Source: an uncultured Lachnospiraceae bacterium (GTDB lineage: Bacteria > Bacillota > Clostridia > Lachnospirales > Lachnospiraceae). Taken from it: a stretch of DNA of 64,000 nt. Below, piece after piece: positions 26,406 through 35,536 of the stretch (the first letter of the stretch is position 1; each line of letters opens with the position of its first letter). Both the position numbers and the translations under genes were made by a program. Location of the stretch: contig URUY01000004.1 in the NCBI GenBank assembly GCA_900551115.1, positions 116,387-180,386 on the forward strand, written 5' to 3'. A model generated the notes under the pieces. It was not told the origin of the DNA, did no database searches, and saw only the letters and a program-made list of their open reading frames with translations.

Positions 26406-27755
26406 ATGAGTGCAAAAGTTACGTTTGATTATGCAAAAACAGGTTCTTTTATTTCTGCAGAAGAAGTAGAGAAAATGAAAAAGCAGACACTGGATGCAAA
26501 AGAGGTGCTGGTGTCTAAGACAGGTGCAGGTAATGATTTTTTGGGATGGATTGACCTGCCGGTAAATTATGATAAGGAAGAGTTTGCCAGAATAAAGGCA
26601 GCAGCTAAAAAGATACAGGAGGATTCCGAGGTTTTACTGGTAATCGGTATCGGCGGTTCTTATTTAGGAGCCAGAGCAGCCATTGAATTTTTAGGACACA
26701 GCTTTTATAACGTTGTGGACAAGAGTATCCGTAAGGCGCCGGAAATTTATTATGTAGGTAATTCCATCAGCTCTACCTATATTAAGCATCTGATGGATGT
26801 GGTAGGTGACAGGGATTTCTCCATCAACATGATTTCCAAGTCAGGAACCACTACGGAACCTGCTATTGCATTCCGTGTATTTAAAGAGCTTCTGGAAAAG
26901 AAATACGGCAAAGAAGGTGCAGCAAAGAGAATTTATGCAACCACTGACAAGGCAAAGGGAGCGCTTAAGCATGTTGCTGATGAAGAAGGCTATGAGACCT
27001 TTGTAGTGCCTGATGATGTAGGTGGCCGTTTCTCCGTACTGACTGCAGTAGGACTTCTTCCCATTGCAGCAAGCGGCGCGGATATTGACAAGCTGATGGA
27101 GGGTGCGGCAAGCGGCAGAAAGCGCGCTCTTGAAAATGATTATGAGGACAATGATTCTTTAAAATATGCAGCTCTCAGAAACATTCTGTTAAGAAAGGGC
27201 AAGTCTGTTGAGATTTTAGCAAACTATGAACCCAGCCTGCACTATGTTTCAGAATGGTGGAAGCAGCTTTTCGGAGAGAGCGAAGGCAAGGATCAGAAGG
27301 GTATCTTCCCTGCAAGCGTGGATTTAACCACGGACCTGCATTCCATGGGTCAGTTTATTCAGGATGGTTCCCGCATTATGTTCGAGACTGTACTGGATGT
27401 GGAGAAGTCCCGCGAGGAGCTGATTATCGGAGAAGAGCCTGTTGATTTGGACGGCCTTAACTATTTGGCCGGCAAAACAGTGGATTTTGTAAACAAGAGC
27501 GCTATGAACGGTACGATTTTGGCACATACCGATGGTCAGGTACCTAACTTTTTGGTAAAGATTCCTGAAGTAAACGAGTTTTACTTAGGAGAGCTGTTCT
27601 ACTTCTTTGAGTTTGCCTGCGGCGTAAGCGGTTATTTGAACGGCGTCAATCCCTTTGACCAGCCCGGTGTGGAAAGCTACAAGAAAAATATGTTCGCCCT
27701 GCTTGGCAAGCCCGGATATGAGGCACAGAGAGAAGAACTGTTAAAGAGACTGTAA
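26406..27755 (+). CDS. pgi: Glucose-6-phosphate isomerase
   Basis: 449 residues from ATG 26406, the usual length of the short Firmicute enzyme; an in-frame ATG seven codons upstream lacks a ribosome site. Sugar isomerase domains show VIGIGGSYLGARAAIEFL (about 78-95), MISKSGTTTEPAIAFRVFK (about 145-165, phosphate-binding Ser/Thr), the DDVGGRFSVLTAVGLLP segment with the catalytic-site Arg near 206, and the end motif GVNPFDQPGVESYKKN with the catalytic Lys. It interconverts glucose-6-phosphate and fructose-6-phosphate in the cytoplasm. A long terminator follows, so it is monocistronic. Confidence 0.97.
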   Translation: MSAKVTFDYAKTGSFISAEEVEKMKKQTLDAKEVLVSKTGAGNDFLGWIDLPVNYDKEEFARIKAAAKKIQEDSEVLLVIGIGGSYLGARAAIEFLGHSFYNVVDKSIRKAPEIYYVGNSISSTYIKHLMDVVGDRDFSINMISKSGTTTEPAIAFRVFKELLEKKYGKEGAAKRIYATTDKAKGALKHVADEEGYETFVVPDDVGGRFSVLTAVGLLPIAASGADIDKLMEGAASGRKRALENDYEDNDSLKYAALRNILLRKGKSVEILANYEPSLHYVSEWWKQLFGESEGKDQKGIFPASVDLTTDLHSMGQFIQDGSRIMFETVLDVEKSREELIIGEEPVDLDGLNYLAGKTVDFVNKSAMNGTILAHTDGQVPNFLVKIPEVNEFYLGELFYFFEFACGVSGYLNGVNPFDQPGVESYKKNMFALLGKPGYEAQREELLKRL

Positions 27756-27771
27756 AAGCTTAGAACCATGC

Positions 27772-27831
27772 AGAATATGTAGAAACAGTCCGGGAAAGCT
27801 TGCTTTCGGCGGGCTGTTTTCTGCATATTCT
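27772..27831 (+). terminator. Long hairpin terminator after pgi
   Basis: AGAATATG...AGAAACAG..CCG on the left pairs with CGGGCTGTTTTCTGCATATTCT on the right over about 20 pairs with small mismatches. The T tract is weak, so it may also act as an RNA stabiliser. Confidence 0.65.
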
Positions 27832-27929
27832 ATTTGACGGGAGCCAAACAGGAGCAAACAAAAAACGCGGAGCGGCGGTTTGTCGAATGGATTTTGAACC
27901 GGTTGTAATTTAAGTAAAAGGAGTACTTT

Positions 27930-28901
27930 ATGGATAATATTCCCAATATTGTAATATTAGAGAGAAACAGCGTGGGTACGGATGTATCCGTTGAGGATTT
28001 TAACCGTTTGGGAAATGTGACTGTATACCCGAACACGACCACCGTTGAGGAAGTGCGCGAGCGCACGAAGGATGCGGACATTGTGATTGCCAATAAGGCG
28101 CCCATGGTGGAAGCAGCTTTGAAGGACTCTGAACGGGTAAAGCTTATTTGTGAGTTTGCCACCGGCTTTGACAACTGTGATTTGACATATTGTAAGTCCA
28201 GGGGAATCGGCGTTGCCAATGTAGTGGATTATTCTACCAGTATGGTAGCCCAGCATACCTTTACTCTGGCGCTTGCCCTGGTGCAGAAGCTGGCGCATTA
28301 TGACACGTATGTCAAGTCCGGGGAATACAGCGCACAGGACAGGTTTTCTAATTTTGATGTGCCTTTTACGGAGCTTGCCGGAAGGACCTGGGGCATCGTA
28401 GGCATGGGCAATATCGGAAAGCGTGTAGCACGGATAGCAGAGGCTTTTGGCTGCCGCGTGATATTCCACTCCATTACCGGTAAAAGTACAGTGACCGCTT
28501 ACGAGCAGGTGGATAAGGAAACCCTGCTTCGGGAAAGCGATTTTCTGTCCCTGCACTGTCCTTTAAGCGATTTGTCCAGAAATTTTATTGACGGTGAAGC
28601 GCTTAAGAAAATGAAAAAATCGGCGATTTTAATTAACGTAGCAAGGGGGCCGGTGGTGAATAACAGGGATTTGTACGAAGCACTGGTAAACGGTGAGATT
28701 ATGGCAGCAGGACTGGACGTACTGGAAAAGGAGCCGTTGGAGCCTTCCAATCCGCTCAGCTTGTTAAAGGACAGCAATCAGATTATCATTACGCCCCACT
28801 TAGCATGGGGAAGCGTAGAATCCAGAACCCGCTGCGTGCAGGAAACCTACAGAAATGTTGAGGCATTTTTGCGCGGTGAACGCAGAAATATTGTGAATTA
28901 A
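27930..28901 (+). CDS. D-2-hydroxyacid dehydrogenase (NAD-dependent)
   Basis: 323 residues with the two-domain formate/glycerate dehydrogenase fold. The dinucleotide motif is GIVGMGNIGKRVA near residue 155. The catalytic Arg is in INVARGPVV near 235, the Glu in LDVLEKEPLE near 264 and the His in TPHLAWGS near 290. These complete the Arg-Glu-His set. It reduces a 2-keto acid to a D-2-hydroxyacid; glycerate/hydroxypyruvate reductase or D-lactate dehydrogenase are possibilities and cannot be separated here. The site AAAGGAG is 6-7 bases before the ATG. It ends 7 bases before the stop of the convergent LacI gene with no clear terminator between. Confidence 0.9.
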   Translation: MDNIPNIVILERNSVGTDVSVEDFNRLGNVTVYPNTTTVEEVRERTKDADIVIANKAPMVEAALKDSERVKLICEFATGFDNCDLTYCKSRGIGVANVVDYSTSMVAQHTFTLALALVQKLAHYDTYVKSGEYSAQDRFSNFDVPFTELAGRTWGIVGMGNIGKRVARIAEAFGCRVIFHSITGKSTVTAYEQVDKETLLRESDFLSLHCPLSDLSRNFIDGEALKKMKKSAILINVARGPVVNNRDLYEALVNGEIMAAGLDVLEKEPLEPSNPLSLLKDSNQIIITPHLAWGSVESRTRCVQETYRNVEAFLRGERRNIVN

Positions 28902-28908
28902 CTTAATA

Positions 28909-29910
28909 TTATATAATCGTTTTAACAGAGTTGCGGTCAAAAAGAATGGGGTCAATTTTTTGATGCCTGTTTAAGCTTTTCTGCTCGCTTTTCAGACCAC
29001 TGATAAGGGTTTCCGTGATTAATTTGCCTAACAGGTCAATGGAATGGCCTATGGTGGTAATGCCCAATAGATTAGCCCATGAAGAATCATCATAATGGAT
29101 TAAACTGATATCTTCCGGAATCTGCATGTCAAGCTGCCGTAAAGCTTTGATTGTATTGACGCCGACAATATCGCTGATGCTGATGATGGCAGTAGGCTTT
29201 GATGACAGTATTTTTGTTACAATCCTGTCCTTCATAAATTCTAAATTGTCAAGAAGGAGAATATTTTGCGGATTAAACGGAATGCCGTAATCCTTAAAAG
29301 CCTGCTTGTATCCGGAAATTCTTTCCTGAAAGACAAGGTTATTAAAGCCGATTAGCACAATGTCTCGGTGCCCGCTGTGAATAAGGCGCTGTGTAGCAAG
29401 ATAGGTGCCATGAAAATCGTTGACGATAATAGAGTCAAATTCATCATATAATTTGGCAAACAGCTGAAGTGGATATACATTTTGGTTTTGCAGCTGGGTC
29501 AGCAATTTTTGCTTTATCTCCGGATTTACGATATCAGGGCTGAAAATAAGACCGGAAATCGGAAAGGATAAAAAATCGCGGACTTTTTCATCGATGGAAT
29601 CCAGTCCGGGCTTGCTGAAGCTGATTAACAGTTTATAGGCAGCCTGATTGAGTGTATTTTCTATTGAGTAAATTAAATTGCTGAAAAAAGGATTCTGTAC
29701 ATCATTGACAATATATCCAATGTTGTGATTTTCGGTGGATTTCAAGTTGCTTGCATAATAATTGGGGATGTATCCCAATGTATTTATGGCATTATGAATA
29801 ACCTGTAACTTTTCAGAGGAGACAGATTCAGGTGAACGCAATGCTCTTGATATAGTGGATTTTGAAATGTTTGTGTAGTTTGCCAAGTCGTTAATTGTTA
29901 TTTTTCCCAT
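28909..29910 (-). CDS. LacI-family transcriptional regulator of the sugar locus
   Basis: 333 residues from ATG 29910, chosen because the LacI helix-turn-helix begins right there (ITINDLANYTNISKSTISRALRSPESVSSEKL). An ATG four codons upstream is an alternative; the long open frame to 30105 runs into the GH31 gene. The hinge region with the usual LGYIPN follows, then a periplasmic-binding-like effector domain containing NIGYIVNDVQNPFF and IVLIGFNN. It is the last gene of a leftward unit after GH32 and GH31. Two matching operator-like palindromes in the divergent control region (33607-33620, 33738-33751) are its probable targets. The effector sugar is not known. Confidence 0.9.
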   Translation of the reverse strand: MGKITINDLANYTNISKSTISRALRSPESVSSEKLQVIHNAINTLGYIPNYYASNLKSTENHNIGYIVNDVQNPFFSNLIYSIENTLNQAAYKLLISFSKPGLDSIDEKVRDFLSFPISGLIFSPDIVNPEIKQKLLTQLQNQNVYPLQLFAKLYDEFDSIIVNDFHGTYLATQRLIHSGHRDIVLIGFNNLVFQERISGYKQAFKDYGIPFNPQNILLLDNLEFMKDRIVTKILSSKPTAIISISDIVGVNTIKALRQLDMQIPEDISLIHYDDSSWANLLGITTIGHSIDLLGKLITETLISGLKSEQKSLNRHQKIDPILFDRNSVKTII

Positions 29911-30011
29911 AGCTTTTACCATTATCTTTCTAATATTTTGATAATAACATAGTTTTATTTCCAAAGCAAGGCGCGACAGAGGATGCCTTGCTTTTTGCTT
30001 GTATACCGATA

Positions 30012-31985
30012 TTATTTGCCTTTTAGGATAGAAATAAGTTTTCTGCCGCTGCTTCTTACATAGAGCGGGATATGCGAAAGCGGCGCGGGTGCGTTGGAGA
30101 TACAAGTGCCGCCCGGAAAAGTTTTTTCGGAGAAAACGTCAATCCAGTCACACCCCTTCGGCAAATAAACCATCCGTTCGCGAATACCGTAATCGGTTAC
30201 CGGACAGACCAAGATGTCAGGACCGAACATAAACTCATCTTCAATACCGACTGTATTTTCATCTGCCGTAAAATCAAAAATCAGTGGACGCATGGGAGGA
30301 ATGCCATGTAATGACGCGAGCTGCATCTGTTCCATAACATAGGGACGCAGCCGTTCGCGGGCATGCATTACGGAGGCAATATGAATAAGGGAATCCCCGC
30401 CGAGATTCCATGCTTCGTTATTTTTACGGCGTCCGTGGGTGCGGAATACAGGCAGGAACATACCGTATTGATACCAGCGAACCATTAATTCGCTGAAAAC
30501 CGGGCCGGAACTGTCAGGTGTAATGAAACCGCCGATATCACAAGTCCACCATACAATACCGCTCATCATAACATTCAGGCCTACCCGTATATATTCCTTA
30601 AGATGCGCAAAAGAAGAAAAGATATCGTGAGGCGCAATGCATGCGCCGTAACGCTGGCTGCCCAGCCATCCGTTGCGGCAAATAGTGACAATTTCATTTT
30701 CGCCTGCGTGGGTAAGACCGTTAAATATATTGCGTTGGTGACAGGTGACAAAGTAGGAGTGAGCTTCCTTAGCAGGCCCTATGTAGAACTGTACCTTGTC
30801 ATAATCCTGAATGGCGTGGAACTCATCGCAGGGATCCAGCCAGAATGTACGAATCCCAAGATCAAAATAATTTTTTTTCCATTGATTCCATAAATATGCG
30901 GCAGCCTCGGGATTGGTAGGGTCGTATTGATACTTGGGGCCGTAAAAATCAACCGTATCATGTTTGCCATCAATTGAACTGGTGAAGAGACCGGCTTCTT
31001 TCATGGGAATGAAGTTTTCACTCTGCTCGTCTATTAGTGTCCAGGGGGAAATCATGACACGTACACCCATTTCCTGCAGTTCATGTACCATATCTTCCGG
31101 ATTTGGCCAAAACTGTGGGTCCAGTTTCCAGTCTCCGATATGTTTCCAATGCAGATAGTCAATGACAATAACGGAAAGAGGCAGACCACGTTTCTTATAC
31201 TCGCGTGCCGTAGCAAGCAGCTCCTGCTGTGTTTCATATCTGAGCTTGCACTGCCAAAAGCCTGAAGCCCAGTAGGGGAATGCAGGCGCATGACCGGTGG
31301 CATCGGCATATTTCTCAAGCAGATCGGCATAAGAATCTCCTGCAAACACAAGAAAATCTGCACTGCTGCAGCCGTACGATATCCAACGGGTCATATTATT
31401 GCCGAATTCTGCGCGTCCGAGGGAAGGATTGTTCCATAAAAAGCCATAGCCGCGGCTGGAAACTGTAAAAGGGACTACTGCTTTTACGTGCCGCTGGTAC
31501 AGGTCGATAATACTCCCTTTCAGATTTATGTGTCCGGTGGAGTTTTCTCCCATGCCGTAGAATTGTTCATTGTCATAGGCTGCCAGATGCAGTTCAAATT
31601 CAAACAGACCATTGTCTGTGGGGTTAAAGATATGTGTTCCGGGATTGTGTGCCCAGACAACGTAATCGTGTTCTTCAAAAAGCAGTTCTTTTTTTCCGGC
31701 AGTATGCTTATAGAAGGCCATATGTCCCTGCTGGGTGTAGCTGTTGCTGAGGCTGACGGAAATATTACCGTTTTGCAGTGTGATTTTGTTTTCAGATTCT
31801 TCAAACCGGCCTTCTCTGAAAAGAGGGATATCAAGAGCCCAATCGCGAGTCTTTTTCCCTCCATATGGCGTCATGGTAATTCTAAGACCGTCCCGTCCAA
31901 AGGGACGAATTTCTGTCATGCACTCGTTGTCCCAAAATGTCAGCGTATTGTCGGAATATCTGATTTTTTCTTGTAATTCGCTCAT
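30012..31985 (-). CDS. Glycoside hydrolase family 31 enzyme
   Basis: 657 residues from ATG 31985 (AAAGGGAA upstream); the longer frame to 32039 overlaps the GH32 stop. The N-terminal beta-sandwich is followed by the GH31 barrel. The nucleophile region is RTFWLDPCDEF near residue 390 (usual form WxDxNE), and the acid/base region is WWTCDIGGF near residue 480; FRTHGRRKNNEAWNLGG near 530 is another conserved block. GH31 includes alpha-glucosidases, alpha-xylosidases and sulfoquinovosidases, with retaining mechanism. No signal peptide, so it acts on imported sugar. It sits between GH32 and LacI on one strand with a 23-base gap to GH32. Confidence 0.9.
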   Translation of the reverse strand: MSELQEKIRYSDNTLTFWDNECMTEIRPFGRDGLRITMTPYGGKKTRDWALDIPLFREGRFEESENKITLQNGNISVSLSNSYTQQGHMAFYKHTAGKKELLFEEHDYVVWAHNPGTHIFNPTDNGLFEFELHLAAYDNEQFYGMGENSTGHINLKGSIIDLYQRHVKAVVPFTVSSRGYGFLWNNPSLGRAEFGNNMTRWISYGCSSADFLVFAGDSYADLLEKYADATGHAPAFPYWASGFWQCKLRYETQQELLATAREYKKRGLPLSVIVIDYLHWKHIGDWKLDPQFWPNPEDMVHELQEMGVRVMISPWTLIDEQSENFIPMKEAGLFTSSIDGKHDTVDFYGPKYQYDPTNPEAAAYLWNQWKKNYFDLGIRTFWLDPCDEFHAIQDYDKVQFYIGPAKEAHSYFVTCHQRNIFNGLTHAGENEIVTICRNGWLGSQRYGACIAPHDIFSSFAHLKEYIRVGLNVMMSGIVWWTCDIGGFITPDSSGPVFSELMVRWYQYGMFLPVFRTHGRRKNNEAWNLGGDSLIHIASVMHARERLRPYVMEQMQLASLHGIPPMRPLIFDFTADENTVGIEDEFMFGPDILVCPVTDYGIRERMVYLPKGCDWIDVFSEKTFPGGTCISNAPAPLSHIPLYVRSSGRKLISILKGK

Positions 31986-32008
31986 ATTTTCCCTTTCTTT
32001 GGAAATGC

Positions 32009-33556
32009 TCAGTACGGATTGGCGGGCATCATTTCCCATACGTGTACAATACCGTAATCTGCACCGTCACAAACAGCAGACACACCAATAGCGGCATCGG
32101 GGTTGGTGGGATAAACGCGGCGGCAGATGGCCTGCCGTTCGTTTGCAAATATTTCAATAACTGATTTGTCAACAAAAATATCCATAAAAAGCTTTTCGCC
32201 ATCGGCAAGTGAAAAAGGCGCTGCTTCGCATAGCATGCGGCCTTCGCAGCCGCTGTGGGTGGTATCCATAATAAGCTGTTTTTTTACAATATCTACATAT
32301 AGCATGGTATATTCTGCGGAGGAAGCATCGCTGCGGACAGTAAATCCGATATTGCGGGCATTCAGGGGGGTAATCTCTGCCTGCAGCCGGAAGGACTGTC
32401 CGTTTTTTACGGAAAGAGGGAAACAGCCATGGAATTGTCCTACAGAAAATGACTGTGCATTGTATTGAAGGTGTTCCAGCTCGGAAACGGGCGCCATCCG
32501 TAGTCCTTTGTCATACCAAAATTCGCGGGGGAGTCCGTATATACCGCTCCATGCAAAGCGTTTGAAGTCATTTTCAAGATTATCCTGAAGCCAAAACCAG
32601 CCAATCTGGCGGTTTTTATCGTCAATCAACGCCTCGGGGGCAAAAAAAGTATTGTCCTTCCAGGAAAAGCGTCCATGTTCCTCGGGAAAAAAGGTTTCAT
32701 TTTGTAAGGAGCCTATATAATATTGGGCACCCTTATTATGGGAGATAAACAGCTGCAGCCATTTATCGGTTAGCTGACCGTTGCTGCGTCTGTCAGGCAG
32801 CCGCAGGAAGCTGGGACACATATCGTCTTCGGTAGCATCGGGCCAGTCTGTGCCGAGGTGCGGATTGATGTAGAAGCGGTGTACAAATTCCCAATGCAAT
32901 AGATCGGTGGAACGAAAGAGATCGGTCCAGTCACCCTTATATGTTTCCTCGGAATCTGCTGCGCGCCCGTATCTGTCCAGTACAGGCTTGTTTCCTGTCT
33001 GCATATAATAATATCCGTTTTGTTTCCAAATGTTGCTTGGGTCGGCGCAGCCCACATGCATCACCCTTCCGTTTTGTTCAATATCCACGGCTCCCCAGCA
33101 ATCTACAGAACCGGAAACTGCAATGGGGGTGATGCGTTCCCAGCGGTTATAGGGAGGCTTGGAAAAAGCCAGTGCAATTCCTCCGTTGTCAACAGAAGGG
33201 TTTTTTGAATCGTACTTCCAAAAAGTAAGGTAAGCTGTACCGTCATCATCCACAAATGCACCACCGCTGAAACAGCCATGGTCACCGTCTTCAATTGTCA
33301 ATGCATCCGGGTGGTTGCGCCAGTGTAGCAGGTCTATGGAGGAAATGTGCCCCCAATGAAACCCTCCGGTTTCTTCGTTGGCATAAAGATACATCAGATG
33401 ATAACGTCCGTCTGCATAGAAGGCTCCGTTAGGATCGCCGGGAGTGCCGTTGCCATCCGGAATGGCAAAATGATAGCCGGGACGGTGGGAATCTGAGAGC
33501 AGCCTATTACGGTAAAGCCTGGTAGCCATAACAGTGTCTGTTGTGATATTTTCCAT
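32009..33556 (-). CDS. Glycoside hydrolase family 32-like protein, intracellular
   Basis: 515 residues, five-bladed propeller plus C-terminal beta-sandwich (last 150 residues, containing FVDKSVIEIFANERQA, a GH32 C-terminal hallmark). The nucleophile motif is kept as GDPNG at residues 40-44. The region that should read WECP reads EDDMCPSFL, so the acid/base Glu appears replaced by Met unless a nearby acid substitutes. The stabiliser-type motif is also divergent. GH32 enzymes hydrolyse fructans, sucrose and related fructosides. No signal peptide. The start ATG 33556 has AAAGGAT upstream, just after the operator-bearing control region. Confidence 0.85.
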   Translation of the reverse strand: MENITTDTVMATRLYRNRLLSDSHRPGYHFAIPDGNGTPGDPNGAFYADGRYHLMYLYANEETGGFHWGHISSIDLLHWRNHPDALTIEDGDHGCFSGGAFVDDDGTAYLTFWKYDSKNPSVDNGGIALAFSKPPYNRWERITPIAVSGSVDCWGAVDIEQNGRVMHVGCADPSNIWKQNGYYYMQTGNKPVLDRYGRAADSEETYKGDWTDLFRSTDLLHWEFVHRFYINPHLGTDWPDATEDDMCPSFLRLPDRRSNGQLTDKWLQLFISHNKGAQYYIGSLQNETFFPEEHGRFSWKDNTFFAPEALIDDKNRQIGWFWLQDNLENDFKRFAWSGIYGLPREFWYDKGLRMAPVSELEHLQYNAQSFSVGQFHGCFPLSVKNGQSFRLQAEITPLNARNIGFTVRSDASSAEYTMLYVDIVKKQLIMDTTHSGCEGRMLCEAAPFSLADGEKLFMDIFVDKSVIEIFANERQAICRRVYPTNPDAAIGVSAVCDGADYGIVHVWEMMPANPY

Positions 33557-33606
33557 GTTCTATTATCCTTTCTGGTTTTAATTTACTCTAATTCTGTAGT
33601 AAAAAA

Positions 33607-33620
33607 TGGGAACGATTTCA
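33607..33620. promoter_or_regulatory. LacI-type operator 1 (leftward unit)
   Basis: TGGGAACGATTTCA is a central-CG imperfect palindrome, 51 bases before the GH32 start. Ten of fourteen bases or more match operator 2 on the other side of the control region. Confidence 0.6.
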
Positions 33621-33675
33621 TAAGAATAAATTAGCATAAAATATTAAAAAAAGCAATAAAAACAAAAAAATATTG

Positions 33676-33704
33676 TTGACAATACCTATAAAAGGGATTA
33701 CTAT
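33676..33704 (+). promoter_or_regulatory. Strong promoter of the rightward sugar operon
   Basis: Perfect -35 TTGACA (33676-33681), 17-base spacer, -10 TACTAT (33699-33704). Operator 2 lies about 30 bases downstream of the -10, where a bound repressor would block elongation or escape. Confidence 0.75.
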
Positions 33705-33737
33705 GTAGCCATAGACGAGAAAGACAGATGATAAAAA

Positions 33738-33751
33738 TGGGAACGTTCTCA
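33738..33751. promoter_or_regulatory. LacI-type operator 2 (rightward unit)
   Basis: TGGGAACGTTCTCA is palindromic around a central CG with one mismatch in the inner twelve bases. It lies between the promoter and the start codon at 33767 and is 131 bases from operator 1, a distance that permits looping. Confidence 0.65.
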
Positions 33752-33766
33752 AAAAGAGGAAATAAG

Positions 33767-35506
33767 ATGAATAGAAAAAAGAGAAAGCTGTTTTTAGTAG
33801 GAATAGCAGGGATGCTGCTACTGCAGGGATGCGCAGATACAGAAGCACGAGAACCACACAGCAGTACTGCTGTGCCGGCAATAGAGGAAAAAGCAGAACC
33901 GGAAAATATGGAAACACCGACTGCGGAAACTGACGCCGGCGTTGCATCGACAGAGGGAGAAGATATGATGATATTATCGAAAAAAGAGGCAAAAATACGT
34001 TACAGCCCAGAGGGATATCATATGTGGGATAACTGGTATGTGGAGAAAGACGGCGAGATTCATTTGATTCATTTAAAAGGACTTGCTGCCGGAACAGATT
34101 ATGATGAAGCAAAAGAAAACCAGAGAGGATACGGTCATGCGGTTTCAACGGATTTGGTACATTGGACTGAACAGGAGGATATATTGTCCTTAGAACAAAG
34201 CCAAAATCCGCTGGACAGGGATTTTCGCTATACAGGCTGTACCATAGAGCATGACGGTCTGTATTATACCTTTTATACTATGAGAAAAGGACAGGGGCAG
34301 CGAATCGGAGTAGCTACTTCAAAAGATATGTATGAATGGGAGGAATACGAAGGAAATCCTGTTCTTGTGCCGGATGAAGAATGGTTCATCACCTTTGCGA
34401 ATGAGAATGTGAGCAATCATGCAGCCTGGGGTGCAACGGTGGATTGCAGAGACATGCTGGTAATAAAAGACGAGGAAGGGGACGGGTACTGGGGATATTT
34501 CGTGGCTTCGGCAGATACCGGAATGACGACGCCTACATCTGTAGTCGGAGTGGCATATTCTTATGACCTTCTTAACTGGGAGCAGCAGGGGATTGCATAT
34601 GCGCCGGAAAGTGTAGCTATGCCGGAGATGGTTGATGTATTTCAGATTGGAGATAAGTGGTATATGACCCTTACGACTGCCAAGAATAATGGCTGTATCA
34701 GCGGTTTTTCAGATCCGTATATTACCAGGGCCCAAATTTATGCAGTGGCAGATTCTCCGAAAGGTCCGTTTTTAGAGAATGCAGACGATAATGTTATGAT
34801 GGGTGGACAGCTTAACAGCGGCTGCAGCTCCCGGAGCATTGTTTTTAATGGGACAAGAAGGGTTTTGTACACGGACAGCAATAACGGTGAAGCAGTAGTT
34901 TCCCTTCCAAAGAATGTTGCTGTTAATGAAGAGGGATGTTTACGGTTATATTATGCGGCGGATCTTTTAGAAGGGATACGCACCGATACATTACAGGACT
35001 CAATTGCAATTCAGCCAAATACCAGCTTTGCATGGAATACAAAGGGCGGCGTTTGGAAAAAGGATAATGATACATACAGCTGTACCACCGATAATAACAG
35101 CTGGCAGCCGTTTTTAATGAAGGGCATGGCAAACAATATGGAGTTAGAGTTTGTTATGGATGCAGAAAGCGACTGCTCAATGCTGGGTATCGTTTTATCC
35201 GGTCAGGGAGACGGAAAGCATTTGAATGATCTGAATCATATTCTGGCAATTGATTTGGAAAATGACAGGGTTTATCTGACTAATGCCCAGTGGGATTTGT
35301 CTAACTGCAGGGAATATCTGTTTGAAGAAAATAAAGAGTATCATTTTAGAATGCTTCTGATTGGTAAGACTATGGAATTGTACATTAACGATGAATTGGT
35401 CTTTAATTCAGGAATTCATAACACAGGTGCAAACCGAGCAGGCTTATTTGTGAATGACGGAGAGGTATTGATAAAGGATCTTGTATTATACAGCCTGGAA
35501 GAATAG
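33767..35506 (+). CDS. Secreted GH32/GH43-type propeller lipoprotein
   Basis: 579 residues from ATG 33767 with site AGAGGAAA; an earlier ATG at 33728 would place operator 2 inside the gene. The signal peptide ends in the lipobox LLLQGC at residues 18-23, followed by a Glu/Thr-rich linker. From about residue 75 a five-bladed propeller begins (YHMWDNWYVEKDGEIHLIHL), with RYTGCTIEHDGLYYTFY as the second-blade acid region and MPEMVDVFQIGDKWYMTL matching the GH32 WECP-type acid/base region. The C-terminal 180 residues are a beta-sandwich with FVMDAESDCSMLGIVLSG. It would bind or cut fructan-like sugar at the cell surface before uptake by the adjoining ABC transporter. Confidence 0.8.
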   Translation: MNRKKRKLFLVGIAGMLLLQGCADTEAREPHSSTAVPAIEEKAEPENMETPTAETDAGVASTEGEDMMILSKKEAKIRYSPEGYHMWDNWYVEKDGEIHLIHLKGLAAGTDYDEAKENQRGYGHAVSTDLVHWTEQEDILSLEQSQNPLDRDFRYTGCTIEHDGLYYTFYTMRKGQGQRIGVATSKDMYEWEEYEGNPVLVPDEEWFITFANENVSNHAAWGATVDCRDMLVIKDEEGDGYWGYFVASADTGMTTPTSVVGVAYSYDLLNWEQQGIAYAPESVAMPEMVDVFQIGDKWYMTLTTAKNNGCISGFSDPYITRAQIYAVADSPKGPFLENADDNVMMGGQLNSGCSSRSIVFNGTRRVLYTDSNNGEAVVSLPKNVAVNEEGCLRLYYAADLLEGIRTDTLQDSIAIQPNTSFAWNTKGGVWKKDNDTYSCTTDNNSWQPFLMKGMANNMELEFVMDAESDCSMLGIVLSGQGDGKHLNDLNHILAIDLENDRVYLTNAQWDLSNCREYLFEENKEYHFRMLLIGKTMELYINDELVFNSGIHNTGANRAGLFVNDGEVLIKDLVLYSLEE

Positions 35507-35536
35507 TGACAGGCGAAGGAAAGGAGGGCACAAAAG

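Noticed and set aside
31488..31976. 162-codon plus-strand open frame
   Set aside because: Antisense to the N-terminal domain of the GH31 gene, without ribosome site or family features.
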